Assembly: GCF_027484365.1 (NCBI RefSeq)
Contig: NZ_JAIXTC010000031.1
Span: 80,636-144,635, forward strand
Source of the DNA: Brevundimonas sp.
GTDB lineage: Bacteria; Pseudomonadota; Alphaproteobacteria; Caulobacterales; Caulobacteraceae
Length of the DNA: 64,000 nt
Direction of reading: 5' to 3'
Part shown: piece by piece, positions 11,023 through 18,309 of the stretch
How positions within the stretch are numbered: the stretch's first letter is position 1
Layout of the letters: every line of letters starts with the position of its first letter
Notes under the pieces: generated by a model
The model's database searches: none
Told to the model about the DNA's origin: nothing
Seen by the model: the letters and a program-made list of their open reading frames with translations, nothing else
Position numbers and translations under genes: made by a program

Positions 11023-11937
11023 CTAGCGGCGGACGCGCGCCTGGACTTCGAGCTCGCCGAGGCGGCGTTCCAGATAGGCGGTGTCGTCGCTGGACGGGCG
11101 CGTCCGCGAATAGGCCGCCTCCAGCCGGGTCAGGTCCTCCAGCTGGACGCGGACGGCGTCCTGCTGGCCGCGCGGCAGGCTGTAGAGCGCCCGTTCGATG
11201 GCCGTCAGGCGATCACGCGGGGTCTGCTGCCAGCCGCCGCCGTTGCCGTAGTTGCCGCCCGGAATGCGGGAATCGATGGCGTCGAGGCGGGCCTCGATGT
11301 CCTGACGCTCGCGGGCGCTGAGACCGTCACGCTGGAAGCCGGCCTCGGCCGCGACGATGGCGGCATAGTCGCTGCGCAGGCGGGTGGCCTCGGTGCGGGT
11401 CAGGGTGCGGGCGTTGACCGCGGCGGTGACCCAGGCGTCGAAGTCGGCGCGGCCGTCGGCCGCCGACTGGTAGCCGCCGATGTCGTCGCCATAGCCGCCG
11501 TCCTCAAGCGCCGAGGTCAGGGCGTTGTAGCGGGTGGTCAGGTCCTGCCGCTCCTGGGTGGTGAAGCGGCCGTCCTGGCCGTAGCGGGCTTCCAGCTGGA
11601 CCAGGGCGTCATAGTCCGTGCGGATCCGGTCGGCGGACCAGGACGACAGGGCGCCCGAGCGGACCTGGGCGTCGAGGCGGGTGTTGAAGGTGGCCTGCTG
11701 GGCGCCGAGGGCGCGGCGGCCGCGGCTCCATTCGCCGTCGATCGAACCGCTCGTCTGGGCGCCGAACAGGTTCTGCAGGATCTGGCCGAAGACGTCCTGG
11801 CCGGTCGACGGCTGCGAGCCGGACTGGCCATACGGCGTCTGGGTCTGGCCGTACGGCGTCTGGGCCTGGGCGAGGGGGGCCATCGAGAGAACGACAGCGC
11901 CGGCCGCGAGGGCCGTGAAGGTCTTGATCGAATTCAT
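11023..11937 (-). CDS. secreted helical repeat protein, hypothetical
   Basis: This 304-residue protein has a clear Sec signal peptide (AAGAVVLSMAPLAQAQ). A Tyr/Gln/Gly-rich stretch follows with two copies of QTPYGQ. At least two homologous helical modules come next, one around RIRTDYDALVQLEARYGQDG and one around RLRSDYAAIVAAEAGFQRDG. Both share the pattern R.DY.A.V..EA...DG..T..ERQD...R..A. The C-terminal third has a third, more diverged copy (RLTAIERALYSLPRGQQD). A Shine-Dalgarno GGAGAG precedes the ATG. It is presumably periplasmic, and the function is unknown. Confidence 0.75.
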   Translation of the reverse strand: MNSIKTFTALAAGAVVLSMAPLAQAQTPYGQTQTPYGQSGSQPSTGQDVFGQILQNLFGAQTSGSIDGEWSRGRRALGAQQATFNTRLDAQVRSGALSSWSADRIRTDYDALVQLEARYGQDGRFTTQERQDLTTRYNALTSALEDGGYGDDIGGYQSAADGRADFDAWVTAAVNARTLTRTEATRLRSDYAAIVAAEAGFQRDGLSARERQDIEARLDAIDSRIPGGNYGNGGGWQQTPRDRLTAIERALYSLPRGQQDAVRVQLEDLTRLEAAYSRTRPSSDDTAYLERRLGELEVQARVRR

Positions 11938-12064
11938 GGGGTGCTCTCCGGCGGTTTCGCCTGTGTCCGGTCAGCAGAACGGCGTGCGGCGGGTAAGGTT
12001 GCCGTGCGTCTCGCTCGCCACGATGCGACAGGCGCCCGGGCTGCCCCCGTGCTAGGGTCGCGCC

Positions 12065-12259
12065 ATGACCGATCAGACCGACCCGACCGCAACGCCCTCG
12101 ACCGACGGTCCGGCAGGTGAGACGCCGGCGCAGAAGGCGTTGCGGCTGAAGACCGCGAAGCTGGATGCCCGGCCGAAGCCGCCCCGCGGCGGGCGATTCC
12201 AGCGCGAGCAGGCGGCGGGCGTCACGCCAGGCGCCAACCGCCCCTGGACCCACAAATAG
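12065..12259 (+). CDS. hypothetical small basic protein, 64 aa
   Basis: This short protein starts with a Thr/Pro/Asp-rich segment and continues with a basic, disordered-looking tail (KALRLKTAKLDARPKPPRGG). It has no membrane or signal segment. Coding is supported by its codon bias and the ATG at 12065. The function is unknown to me. Confidence 0.55.
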   Translation: MTDQTDPTATPSTDGPAGETPAQKALRLKTAKLDARPKPPRGGRFQREQAAGVTPGANRPWTHK

Positions 12260-12348
12260 GCCGCTCGCCGGTCTTCAATGCTGTCCGATTTCCGCGAGAC
12301 TCCCGCGGCGAAGCGCGGCATGTTTGCGGGAACAAAAGGAGATCATCG

Positions 12349-13137
12349 ATGTCGGCTTCCGAGACGTTCCGCGCCCTGCACGGCTTCGGCCTGCTGATCC
12401 TTCCGAACGCCTGGGACGCGGCCTCGACCGCCCTGTCGATCGCGGCGGGGGCGAAGGCGGTGGCGACGACCAGTGCAGGCGTGGCCTGGGCGCTGGGCTG
12501 GCCCGACGGGGCGATGCCGCCCGAGAGCGAACTGCTCGGCGCCCTGGCGCGGATGGTGCGGGTGGCGGGCGAGGTTCCGGTCAGTGCGGACGTCGAGGGC
12601 GGATTTTCTGATGATCCGAAGGCGGTCGCGGACTTCGTGCGGCGGACCCGGGAGACGGGCGCGGTCGGGATCAACATCGAGGACGCGGACGGGACGGCGG
12701 AGGCTCTGGCCGACAAGATCGCGGCGGTGCGTGCGGCTGTGGGATCGGACCTGTTCATCAACGCGCGCTGCGATCTGTGGCTGCGGGGGATCGGGCCGGT
12801 CGAGGGACGGCTCGAGGAGGCGGCGCGGCGCGCGGCGCTATACAGGGCGGCCGGGGCCGATGGCCTGTTCATGCCGGGCGTGACCGATGCGGGCGCGATC
12901 ACCGCCCTGGTGGACCTGGGCCTGCCGCTGAATCTGCTGGCGCGGCCGGCGCTCCCGGATGCGAAGGGGCTTGAGGCGCTGGGGGTGCGTCGGCTCAGCG
13001 CCGGTTCGAACATCGCGGCAGCGGCCTATGCGACGGCCGATCGGCTGACGCGCGGTTTCCTCGCGGACGGGGATTCGAAGCCGCAGGCGGCCGAGGCGAT
13101 GGACTATGGCGCGCTGAACGCCCTGATGAAGACGTGA
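12349..13137 (+). CDS. isocitrate lyase/PEP mutase family enzyme
   Basis: This 262-residue alpha/beta-barrel protein belongs to the PEP mutase/isocitrate lyase superfamily. It has the family start (LLILPNAWDAASTALSIAAG), the metal-binding acidic stretch VSADVEGGF, NIEDADG, and the INARCDLW segment. It lacks the KKCGH catalytic motif of true isocitrate lyase, so it is one of the short bacterial members whose substrate is usually unassigned. AAAGGAG lies just before the ATG. The stop overlaps the start of the next gene as GTGA, implying translational coupling. Confidence 0.85.
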   Translation: MSASETFRALHGFGLLILPNAWDAASTALSIAAGAKAVATTSAGVAWALGWPDGAMPPESELLGALARMVRVAGEVPVSADVEGGFSDDPKAVADFVRRTRETGAVGINIEDADGTAEALADKIAAVRAAVGSDLFINARCDLWLRGIGPVEGRLEEAARRAALYRAAGADGLFMPGVTDAGAITALVDLGLPLNLLARPALPDAKGLEALGVRRLSAGSNIAAAAYATADRLTRGFLADGDSKPQAAEAMDYGALNALMKT

Positions 13138-13643
13138 AGCTGATCGCGTCCGAGGTCGCCTCGCCGATCGGGGCACTGGCGCTCGCCGTCGACGTGGCCG
13201 GGCGGCTGAGGGGCGTGTCCTTCGGCGACGGGCTCAGGCGGGCGATGGCGCGGGAGTACCCCGGCGTCGTTCTCACCGAAGGCGCGGCGCCAGAAGCGGT
13301 GACCGGAGCCCTGGCCGACTATTTCGCCGGGGCCCGGACAGCCCTGATGCGGATCGACTGGACGCTCGACGGGGCGGCTGCGGGCGACGGGTTCCAGGCC
13401 CGGGTCTGGCGGTCGCTTTGGGAGCTCCCGGTGGGCCAGACGATCTCCTATGGCGAGATGGCGCGTCGGGCCGGGGAGCCGGGCGCGGCCCAGGCGGCGG
13501 GGGTGGCGCTGAACCGGAACCCCATCCCGCTGGTCCTTGCCTGCCACCGCGTCGTGGGCGCTGACGGGGCCATGGTCGGGTTCGGCGGCGGACTGGAGCG
13601 CAAGACCTGGCTGTTGCGGCACGAAGGGGCTCTGCTGATCTGA
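13134..13643 (+). CDS. methylated-DNA--protein-cysteine methyltransferase (paralogue 1)
   Basis: This is a suicidal O6-alkylguanine repair protein of 169 residues, Ogt/Ada-C type. The helix-turn-helix recognition segment (VWRSLWELPVGQTISYGEMA) and the asparagine hinge (ALNRNPIPLVLA) are present. The acceptor cysteine lies in LACHRVVGADG, so the usual proline before cysteine is alanine. GTG start at 13134 overlaps the previous stop by four bases. A second paralogue lies 4.1 kb downstream. Confidence 0.88.
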   Translation: MKLIASEVASPIGALALAVDVAGRLRGVSFGDGLRRAMAREYPGVVLTEGAAPEAVTGALADYFAGARTALMRIDWTLDGAAAGDGFQARVWRSLWELPVGQTISYGEMARRAGEPGAAQAAGVALNRNPIPLVLACHRVVGADGAMVGFGGGLERKTWLLRHEGALLI

Positions 13644-13647
13644 CGAC

Positions 13648-13692
13648 TTGACGCCATGTAACCTATAGGTGATATGTAACCCCAAGGTGACA
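13648..13692 (+). promoter_or_regulatory. tandem 18-bp operator-like repeat over a promoter
   Basis: Two adjacent 18-base repeats, ATGTAACCTATAGGTGAT (13656-13673) and ATGTAACCCCAAGGTGAC (13674-13691), match at 14 of 18 positions. The first contains the perfect palindrome ACCTATAGGT. A -35-like TTGACG (13648-13653) and a -10-like GATATG 17 bases on place the repeats over the promoter. The likely binder is the XRE regulator of this operon, giving autoregulation. Confidence 0.55.
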
Positions 13693-13709
13693 AGTCGGGA
13701 CGAGTGAAG

Positions 13710-14411
13710 ATGACCAACGCGCGCAATCGCAGCGACGACCGGCCGGTCCGGGGCCGCGGCTGGAAATACATGGCCGGCCTTGTCGCGGCGGGCCTCGGTG
13801 CCGGTATGGCGGTGGTCGGCCTGAATCCGGGCGCGACACGTCTGGGTGACGTCTTCTCCGATGCCAATGCGGGGATCGTGACAGGCATCGGCATCGGTCT
13901 CTTCGTGGTCGGGCTGATGATCGCCTGGAAGCTGCGGCCCGGCGGTCCGGCCTCGCGCGGCGAGGACGAGCCGGGCAAGCGCGAACGGATGCAGGCGCAG
14001 CGGTCGATGCTGCTGTGGCTGTTCCCGATCGTCACCCTGATCTTCCTTTACCAGTCGACCCGGGCGATCCCGCTGATCCTCGCCGGTGACGACGCCGTCT
14101 CGAACTATATGAGTGTCCTTCTGCCGGTTCTCTACGCCTGGCTGGCGGCATCGGTGACCATGGGCTGGGACGGAAACTCGCGGAAAAACCGCCGCTACCT
14201 TGAGGATGAGCTGACGCAGGTGCTTCGTGCCCGGGCGATCGTCTGGGCCTTTCTGGTCCTGATGTCGGGGACGACCATCGCTCTCGGGCTCGGCCTGTGG
14301 CGGCTGGAGCTCGGCCTCGTCGCATTGCCGTTCGCCCTCGCGGCCGCGGGGGCGACGGCGGGTCTGCGCTTCGCCTGGCTCGATCGGGAGGCCGGGCGCG
14401 ACGATGGGTGA
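13710..14411 (+). CDS. six-transmembrane hypothetical protein
   Basis: This protein of about 233 residues has six predicted membrane helices: YMAGLVAAGLGAGMAVVGL, a second around GIGIGLFVVGLMIAW, a third around LLWLFPIVTLIFL, a fourth around VLLPVLYAWLAA, a fifth around IVWAFLVLMSGTTIAL and a sixth near the C-terminus. The start could be this ATG or the GTG two codons upstream (13704). The XRE regulator overlaps its 3' end by eight bases. Pairs of a small XRE repressor and a membrane protein are common, but the function of this one is unknown. Confidence 0.8.
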   Translation: MTNARNRSDDRPVRGRGWKYMAGLVAAGLGAGMAVVGLNPGATRLGDVFSDANAGIVTGIGIGLFVVGLMIAWKLRPGGPASRGEDEPGKRERMQAQRSMLLWLFPIVTLIFLYQSTRAIPLILAGDDAVSNYMSVLLPVLYAWLAASVTMGWDGNSRKNRRYLEDELTQVLRARAIVWAFLVLMSGTTIALGLGLWRLELGLVALPFALAAAGATAGLRFAWLDREAGRDDG

Positions 14412-14613
14412 TCCCCGTCTGGCCTCGCGCCTCAAGGAAGTTCGCACGGCCGCGGGCCTGACCCAGGCGGAACTGGCCGAGCGGGCCGGGGTGTCCCGCA
14501 AGACGGTGAACACGGTCGAGAACGGGGTCTTCATCCCCTCGACCCTGCTCGCGCTGGAGCTGGCGCGGGCGCTGGATACGACGGTTGAGGGGCTGTTCTT
14601 CCTCGTCGACTGA
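14404..14613 (+). CDS. XRE family transcriptional regulator
   Basis: This is a minimal 69-residue Cro/C1-type helix-turn-helix protein. The fold is complete: LKEVRTAAGLTQAELAERAG, VSRKTVNTVENG, then PSTLLALELARALDTTVEGL. It is translationally coupled to the membrane-protein gene upstream (eight-base overlap). The tandem repeat before that gene is its most likely operator. Confidence 0.92.
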   Translation: MGDPRLASRLKEVRTAAGLTQAELAERAGVSRKTVNTVENGVFIPSTLLALELARALDTTVEGLFFLVD

Positions 14614-14664
14614 CCCCTGGATTGAAATGGACGGCCGGCGAGGCATCCCTCTCCGGCCTTCGGC

Positions 14665-14721
14665 TTGACTTCCTCACACAGTATGTCGCATACACTGTGT
14701 GTCACACACTATGTGACGTGA
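14665..14721 (+). promoter_or_regulatory. dyad-rich promoter/operator of the padR-HAAS operon
   Basis: A -35-like TTGACT (14665-14670) is followed by overlapping dyads. CACACAGT (14675-14682) pairs perfectly with ACTGTGTG (14694-14701), and TATGTCGCATA lies inside. Further on, TCAC...GTGA flanks ACACTAT. Repeated ATGT/ACA half-sites over the promoter are typical of PadR operators, suggesting autorepression. Confidence 0.5.
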
Positions 14722-14733
14722 AGGACGGGCCGC

Positions 14734-15063
14734 GTGACCATCGACGCCGAACTCTTCGAAAGCATGCGGCTGGAGCTGCGGCGGGGATCGCTGGTGCTGG
14801 CGGTCCTCGCCTGCCTGCGGACCGAACGCTACGGCTACACCCTGCGTCAGGCCCTGGCCGCCGACGGGCTGGAGATGGAGGAATCCACCCTCTATCCGCT
14901 GCTCCGCCGGCTTGAGAGCCAGGGGTTGCTGCTGAGCGAATGGCGCGAGGAGGAGAAGCGGCGAAAGCGCTTCTACCTCCTGTCGCCGATGGGCGTGGCG
15001 ATGCTGGACCGGCTCGCCGGCGAATGGCGGGGCATCAATGCCTCGCTCGACAAGATTCTCTGA
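14734..15063 (+). CDS. PadR family transcriptional regulator
   Basis: This 109-residue winged-helix repressor starts at GTG 14734. The PadR signature is clear: LVLAVLACLRTERYGYTLRQ, then LEMEESTLYPLLRRLESQGL and the wing EWREEEKRRKRFYLLS. The following gene encodes a HAAS-domain membrane protein 25 bases downstream. PadR plus HAAS is a recurrent two-gene module in which the soluble regulator controls the membrane partner. Confidence 0.93.
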   Translation: MTIDAELFESMRLELRRGSLVLAVLACLRTERYGYTLRQALAADGLEMEESTLYPLLRRLESQGLLLSEWREEEKRRKRFYLLSPMGVAMLDRLAGEWRGINASLDKIL

Positions 15064-15088
15064 CATTTCAAGACTGAGGGGCAAGACC

Positions 15089-16240
15089 ATGGACATGGTG
15101 GAACGCTATCTGGAGGCCGTCGCAGCGCAGCTGTCGGTGGAGGAGCGCGACGACATCGTCGCCGAACTGCGCGATCTGATCCTGAGCCGCGTCGAGGCGA
15201 AGGAGGAGACGCTCGGCCGGCCGCTGAACGACGGCGAGCGCGAGGCTATCCTTAAGGAGATCGGCCATCCGCTGGTCGTGGCCGCCCGCTATCGCAAGGG
15301 GCCTGATTCCCTGATCGGGCCCGAGCTCTTCCCCTACTGGCTCTACGGGATGAAGGCGGGGCTCCTGATCCTTCTGGTGATCTCGGGTATCGGCCTCTTC
15401 ATCCGGCTGATCAGCGGGACGGCGGATGCAGGCCAGGACATCGCCCAGGCCTTCCACGGCTTCTTCGGCTCCGGACTGACACTGATCGGGGCCCTGACCC
15501 TGGCCGGGGCCATCATGGAACACTACGCCATCCGCCCGAAATGGCTGACTGACTGGCGGGTCAAGGATCTGGGCGCCTTCGGCCTGTCCGATCCGGCCTG
15601 GTGGGGAGCCAGCGTGAAAAGCGCCGGCGACCGGATGAGCGCGGCAGACGGCCTGGGCCGGCGGCCGATGTGGCGGGCGCGTGCGATCCGGGGCCGTCGC
15701 GATTTCGCGGCCGAGGCGGCCTTCTCCCTCCTTGCCGTCGGGCTGTTCGTCCTGTGGTGGGTGGGGCTGGTTCACTTCCCCGGCCTGAGCGTGATGCGGA
15801 TCGACGGCGACCTGGTGAGCGTCTCGCCGGCGCCCATCTGGGCGACCCTGTTCGCTCCGGTCCTCCTCTACGCCCTCGGGCAGATGGGGGTCGACCTGTT
15901 CACCCTGATCCAGCCGCAGGCGGCGCGGATGCGGGCGGTGCTGGCCATCCTCGTCGCTGCCGCCGGCCTTTGGCTGACATGGAACATCTTCGAGGCGGGG
16001 CACTGGTTCACCCTGAGCGTCGGCGCCGAACAGGCCCGGATCGCCGGCGACCGGGTTCTGCTGGACTTCGACCGGCTACGGACCCTCGGTGAGGGCGAAC
16101 GGGACCTCGTGGGCGTGGCCTCGACCCTGTCGCTGATCTTCACCTGGGGCCTGGCCATCAGCGGGGTCAGCCTGGTGTTCAAGATCGCGGCCAACGCCTG
16201 GCGGGCCGTGCGACCGGACGTTGCGTCCAGCGCCGGTTGA
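15089..16240 (+). CDS. HAAS-domain membrane protein
   Basis: This 383-residue protein starts at ATG 15089 after GAGGGGC. Residues 1-70 form the cytoplasmic HAAS helical domain (VERYLEAVAAQLSVEERDDI, LRDLILSR, IGHPLVVAARYR). At least seven membrane segments follow, including LLILLVISGIGLFIRLI, AAFSLLAVGLFVLWWVGLVH, VLAILVAAAGLWLTW and TLSLIFTWGLAISGVSLVF. HAAS domains are known from PadR-associated membrane proteins, and the role is unclear beyond signalling. It is cotranscribed with padR. Its end overlaps the region before the next gene. Confidence 0.85.
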   Translation: MDMVERYLEAVAAQLSVEERDDIVAELRDLILSRVEAKEETLGRPLNDGEREAILKEIGHPLVVAARYRKGPDSLIGPELFPYWLYGMKAGLLILLVISGIGLFIRLISGTADAGQDIAQAFHGFFGSGLTLIGALTLAGAIMEHYAIRPKWLTDWRVKDLGAFGLSDPAWWGASVKSAGDRMSAADGLGRRPMWRARAIRGRRDFAAEAAFSLLAVGLFVLWWVGLVHFPGLSVMRIDGDLVSVSPAPIWATLFAPVLLYALGQMGVDLFTLIQPQAARMRAVLAILVAAAGLWLTWNIFEAGHWFTLSVGAEQARIAGDRVLLDFDRLRTLGEGERDLVGVASTLSLIFTWGLAISGVSLVFKIAANAWRAVRPDVASSAG

Positions 16241-16277
16241 TGAGACGCTGGCCGCTTCGTGGGTGCTGGAGGCTGAT

Positions 16278-16622
16278 ATGCTCTGGACTGGCTTGATCGT
16301 CGCGACGGTGATTGTCCTGCAGGACCCTGCGACCGGGCAGGCCCAGGCGGCCCCGGCTCCTGCGACAGACGTCGCACCCGTGACCGTCCAGGGGGCGCGC
16401 CTCGAGTCCGGCGCCAATAGCCGCGCCAGCGATCCCCAACAGGAAGTGATCTGCCGGACCGCTCCCGTGACGGGAAGCCGGTTCAACCAGCGCCGCTGCC
16501 GCACCCGTCAGCAGGCCAATATCGCCGCCGCAGAAGCGCGAAACGCGCTGTCGGCCATGCAGGGCAGCGGTCCCACGACCGACGCCGCGCTCGGCGGCAG
16601 CGTGACGCCCGTCGGGCCATAG
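16278..16622 (+). CDS. secreted small protein, 114 aa, hypothetical
   Basis: An N-terminal hydrophobic segment (MLWTGLIVATVIVLQDPATG) acts as a signal or anchor. An Ala/Pro-rich linker follows, then a short cysteine-containing domain (EVICRTAPVTGSRFNQRRCR). The ATG at 16278 puts the hydrophobic segment first. The C..T...GSR....RC pattern occurs in small uncharacterised Caulobacterales proteins, and the function is unknown. Confidence 0.6.
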   Translation: MLWTGLIVATVIVLQDPATGQAQAAPAPATDVAPVTVQGARLESGANSRASDPQQEVICRTAPVTGSRFNQRRCRTRQQANIAAAEARNALSAMQGSGPTTDAALGGSVTPVGP

Positions 16623-16688
16623 GGCCACCCGGGCGGCGATGTCCGAAAACCGCGAGACTTGCCCACGAGGACGGTCCATCTTCGCGGC

Positions 16689-17807
16689 ATGGAAACGGCG
16701 GCGAACAGTCTGGATCAGGAGGCCTGCTACCGCGCCTCGCTGACGCGCGACGCCCGGTTCGACGGGCGGTTCTTCGGCTGCGTGAAGACCACGGGCATCT
16801 ACTGCCGTCCGGTCTGCCCCGCGCGGACGCCCAGACGCGAGAACATGACCTTCGTGGTCACGGCGGCGGCGGCGGAGGAGGCGGGATTCCGCGCCTGTCT
16901 GCGCTGTCGTCCGGAGACGGCCCCAGACATGGGTGCCTGGCGCGGCACTTCGAACACTGTCAGCCGGGCCCTCGCCCTGATCGAGACGGGCGCGCTGGAC
17001 GAGGGTGATGTCGACGCCCTGGCCGGACGGCTCGGGGTCGGCGAGCGCCAGCTCAGGCGACTGTTCAAACAGCACCTCGGGGCGGCCCCGGTCAGCGTGG
17101 CCCAGACGCGGCGTGTGCTGCTGGCCAAGGCCCTGATCCACGAGACCGACCTGTCGATGGCCCAGGTGGCCCATGCCTCTGGCTTCGGCTCGGTGCGGCG
17201 ATTCAACGAGACCTTCCAGGGCCTGTATCGCCGCGCGCCGTCGGAGCTGCGCCGACGGGCCGAGCGGCCGCCGGGTGAGGGGGTGAAGCTGAGTCTGACC
17301 TATCGCCCGCCCTACGACCGGGATGCGATGTTCGCCGCCCTGAAGGCGCGGGGGGACACGGTCGAAGGCTGGACCTGGTCGCGCGCTCTGACCAGGGCCG
17401 TCGACGGGGCCGACGGCTTCGTCACGGCGACGCCGGGCAAGCCCGGCCGGCTGGAGGTCTGCGTCGAGGCCAGCGACCTGAAGGCCCTGCCGGGCGTGCT
17501 GGCGCGGGTCCGGCGGGTGTTCGACCTTTCCGCCGACCCCGAGGCCATCGGGCGCGACCTGTCGGCGGATCCGGTGCTCAGGCTCCTGGTCGAGGCGCGG
17601 CCCGGTCTGCGGCTGCCGGGCGACTGGATCGACGCGGGCGAGGATGCGCCCAGCGACAGGCTGAACGATGCGACGCTGGCGGTCCGTGCGGAGCGCTGGC
17701 GGCCCTGGCGGGCCTATGGCGCGCTGCACCTGCGGATGGCGGGACTGACGGCGGCCGATGTGATGGAGAAGGACGATGACAACTCACGCCTCTGGCGCGC
17801 AGCCTGA
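16689..17807 (+). CDS. Ada-type methylation sensor/AraC regulator with deleted AlkA domain
   Basis: The 372-residue protein has three parts. Residues 1-80 are the Ada zinc domain with all four ligands (C39, C43, C70, C73 in IYCRPVC and ACLRC); C39 would accept methyl from phosphotriesters. Residues 90-190 are an AraC helix-turn-helix (MAQVAHASGFGSVRRFNETF). From 200 the N-terminal beta domain of AlkA glycosylase follows (LTYRPPYDRDAMFAALKARG). The usual HhH-GPD core with its catalytic aspartate is missing: GLRLPGDW jumps straight to the far C-terminal ERWRPWRAYGALHLRM. Intact fusions are about 480-500 residues. The sensor/regulator may still work, but glycosylase activity should be lost. The ogt gene overlaps its 3' end by 32 bases. 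Confidence 0.85.
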   Translation: METAANSLDQEACYRASLTRDARFDGRFFGCVKTTGIYCRPVCPARTPRRENMTFVVTAAAAEEAGFRACLRCRPETAPDMGAWRGTSNTVSRALALIETGALDEGDVDALAGRLGVGERQLRRLFKQHLGAAPVSVAQTRRVLLAKALIHETDLSMAQVAHASGFGSVRRFNETFQGLYRRAPSELRRRAERPPGEGVKLSLTYRPPYDRDAMFAALKARGDTVEGWTWSRALTRAVDGADGFVTATPGKPGRLEVCVEASDLKALPGVLARVRRVFDLSADPEAIGRDLSADPVLRLLVEARPGLRLPGDWIDAGEDAPSDRLNDATLAVRAERWRPWRAYGALHLRMAGLTAADVMEKDDDNSRLWRAA

Positions 17808-18309
17808 AACCCTGACCCTGGAGAGGATCGCGACTCCGGTCGGCGAGGTCCTGCTGGTCACGGATGCCGACGGCGCCGTGCGGGCGCTCGACTTCGCCGA
17901 CTACGAGCCGCGCATGATGCGGTTGCTGGGCCGCCATGCGCCGGACGCCGAGCTTGTCGCAGGTCAAGCGCCGGGGTCGGTGCGCGGCGCGGTCGAGGCC
18001 TATTTCGCCGGCGACGCGCGGGCGCTCGGCGGGCTGACGGTCAGGACCGGCGGCACTGAATTCCAGCGCTCCGTCTGGGCCGCTCTCAGAGCCATTCCGG
18101 CGGGCGAGACGCGCAGCTATGGTCAGCTGGCGGCGGCTGTCGGATCGCCGAAAGCCGTGCGGGCGGCGGGACTGGCCAACGGCCAGAACCCCATTGCGGT
18201 CATCGTGCCCTGTCATCGGGTGATCGGGGCGAACGGGACCCTGACGGGTTATGCCGGAGGTCTGGAGCGCAAGCGCTGGCTGCTGGCCCACGAAGGCGTG
18301 GCGGTCTAG
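17776..18309 (+). CDS. ogt: methylated-DNA--protein-cysteine methyltransferase (paralogue 2)
   Basis: This 177-residue O6-alkylguanine methyltransferase starts at ATG 17776, inside the 3' end of the Ada-like gene, so translation is coupled. It has the recognition segment ([20 protein letters not shown]), [17 protein letters not shown] with the canonical PCHRV acceptor cysteine, and the C-terminal [13 protein letters not shown]. Together with the upstream gene it forms a split version of the adaptive-response Ada protein, with sensor/regulator and O6-repair activity in separate polypeptides. Confidence 0.94.
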   Translation: MTTHASGAQPETLTLERIATPVGEVLLVTDADGAVRALDFADYEPRMMRLLGRHAPDAELVAGQAPGSVRGAVEAYFAGDARALGGLTVRTGGTEFQRSVWAALRAIPAGETRSYGQLAAAVGSPKAVRAAGLANGQNPIAVIVPCHRVIGANGTLTGYAGGLERKRWLLAHEGVAV

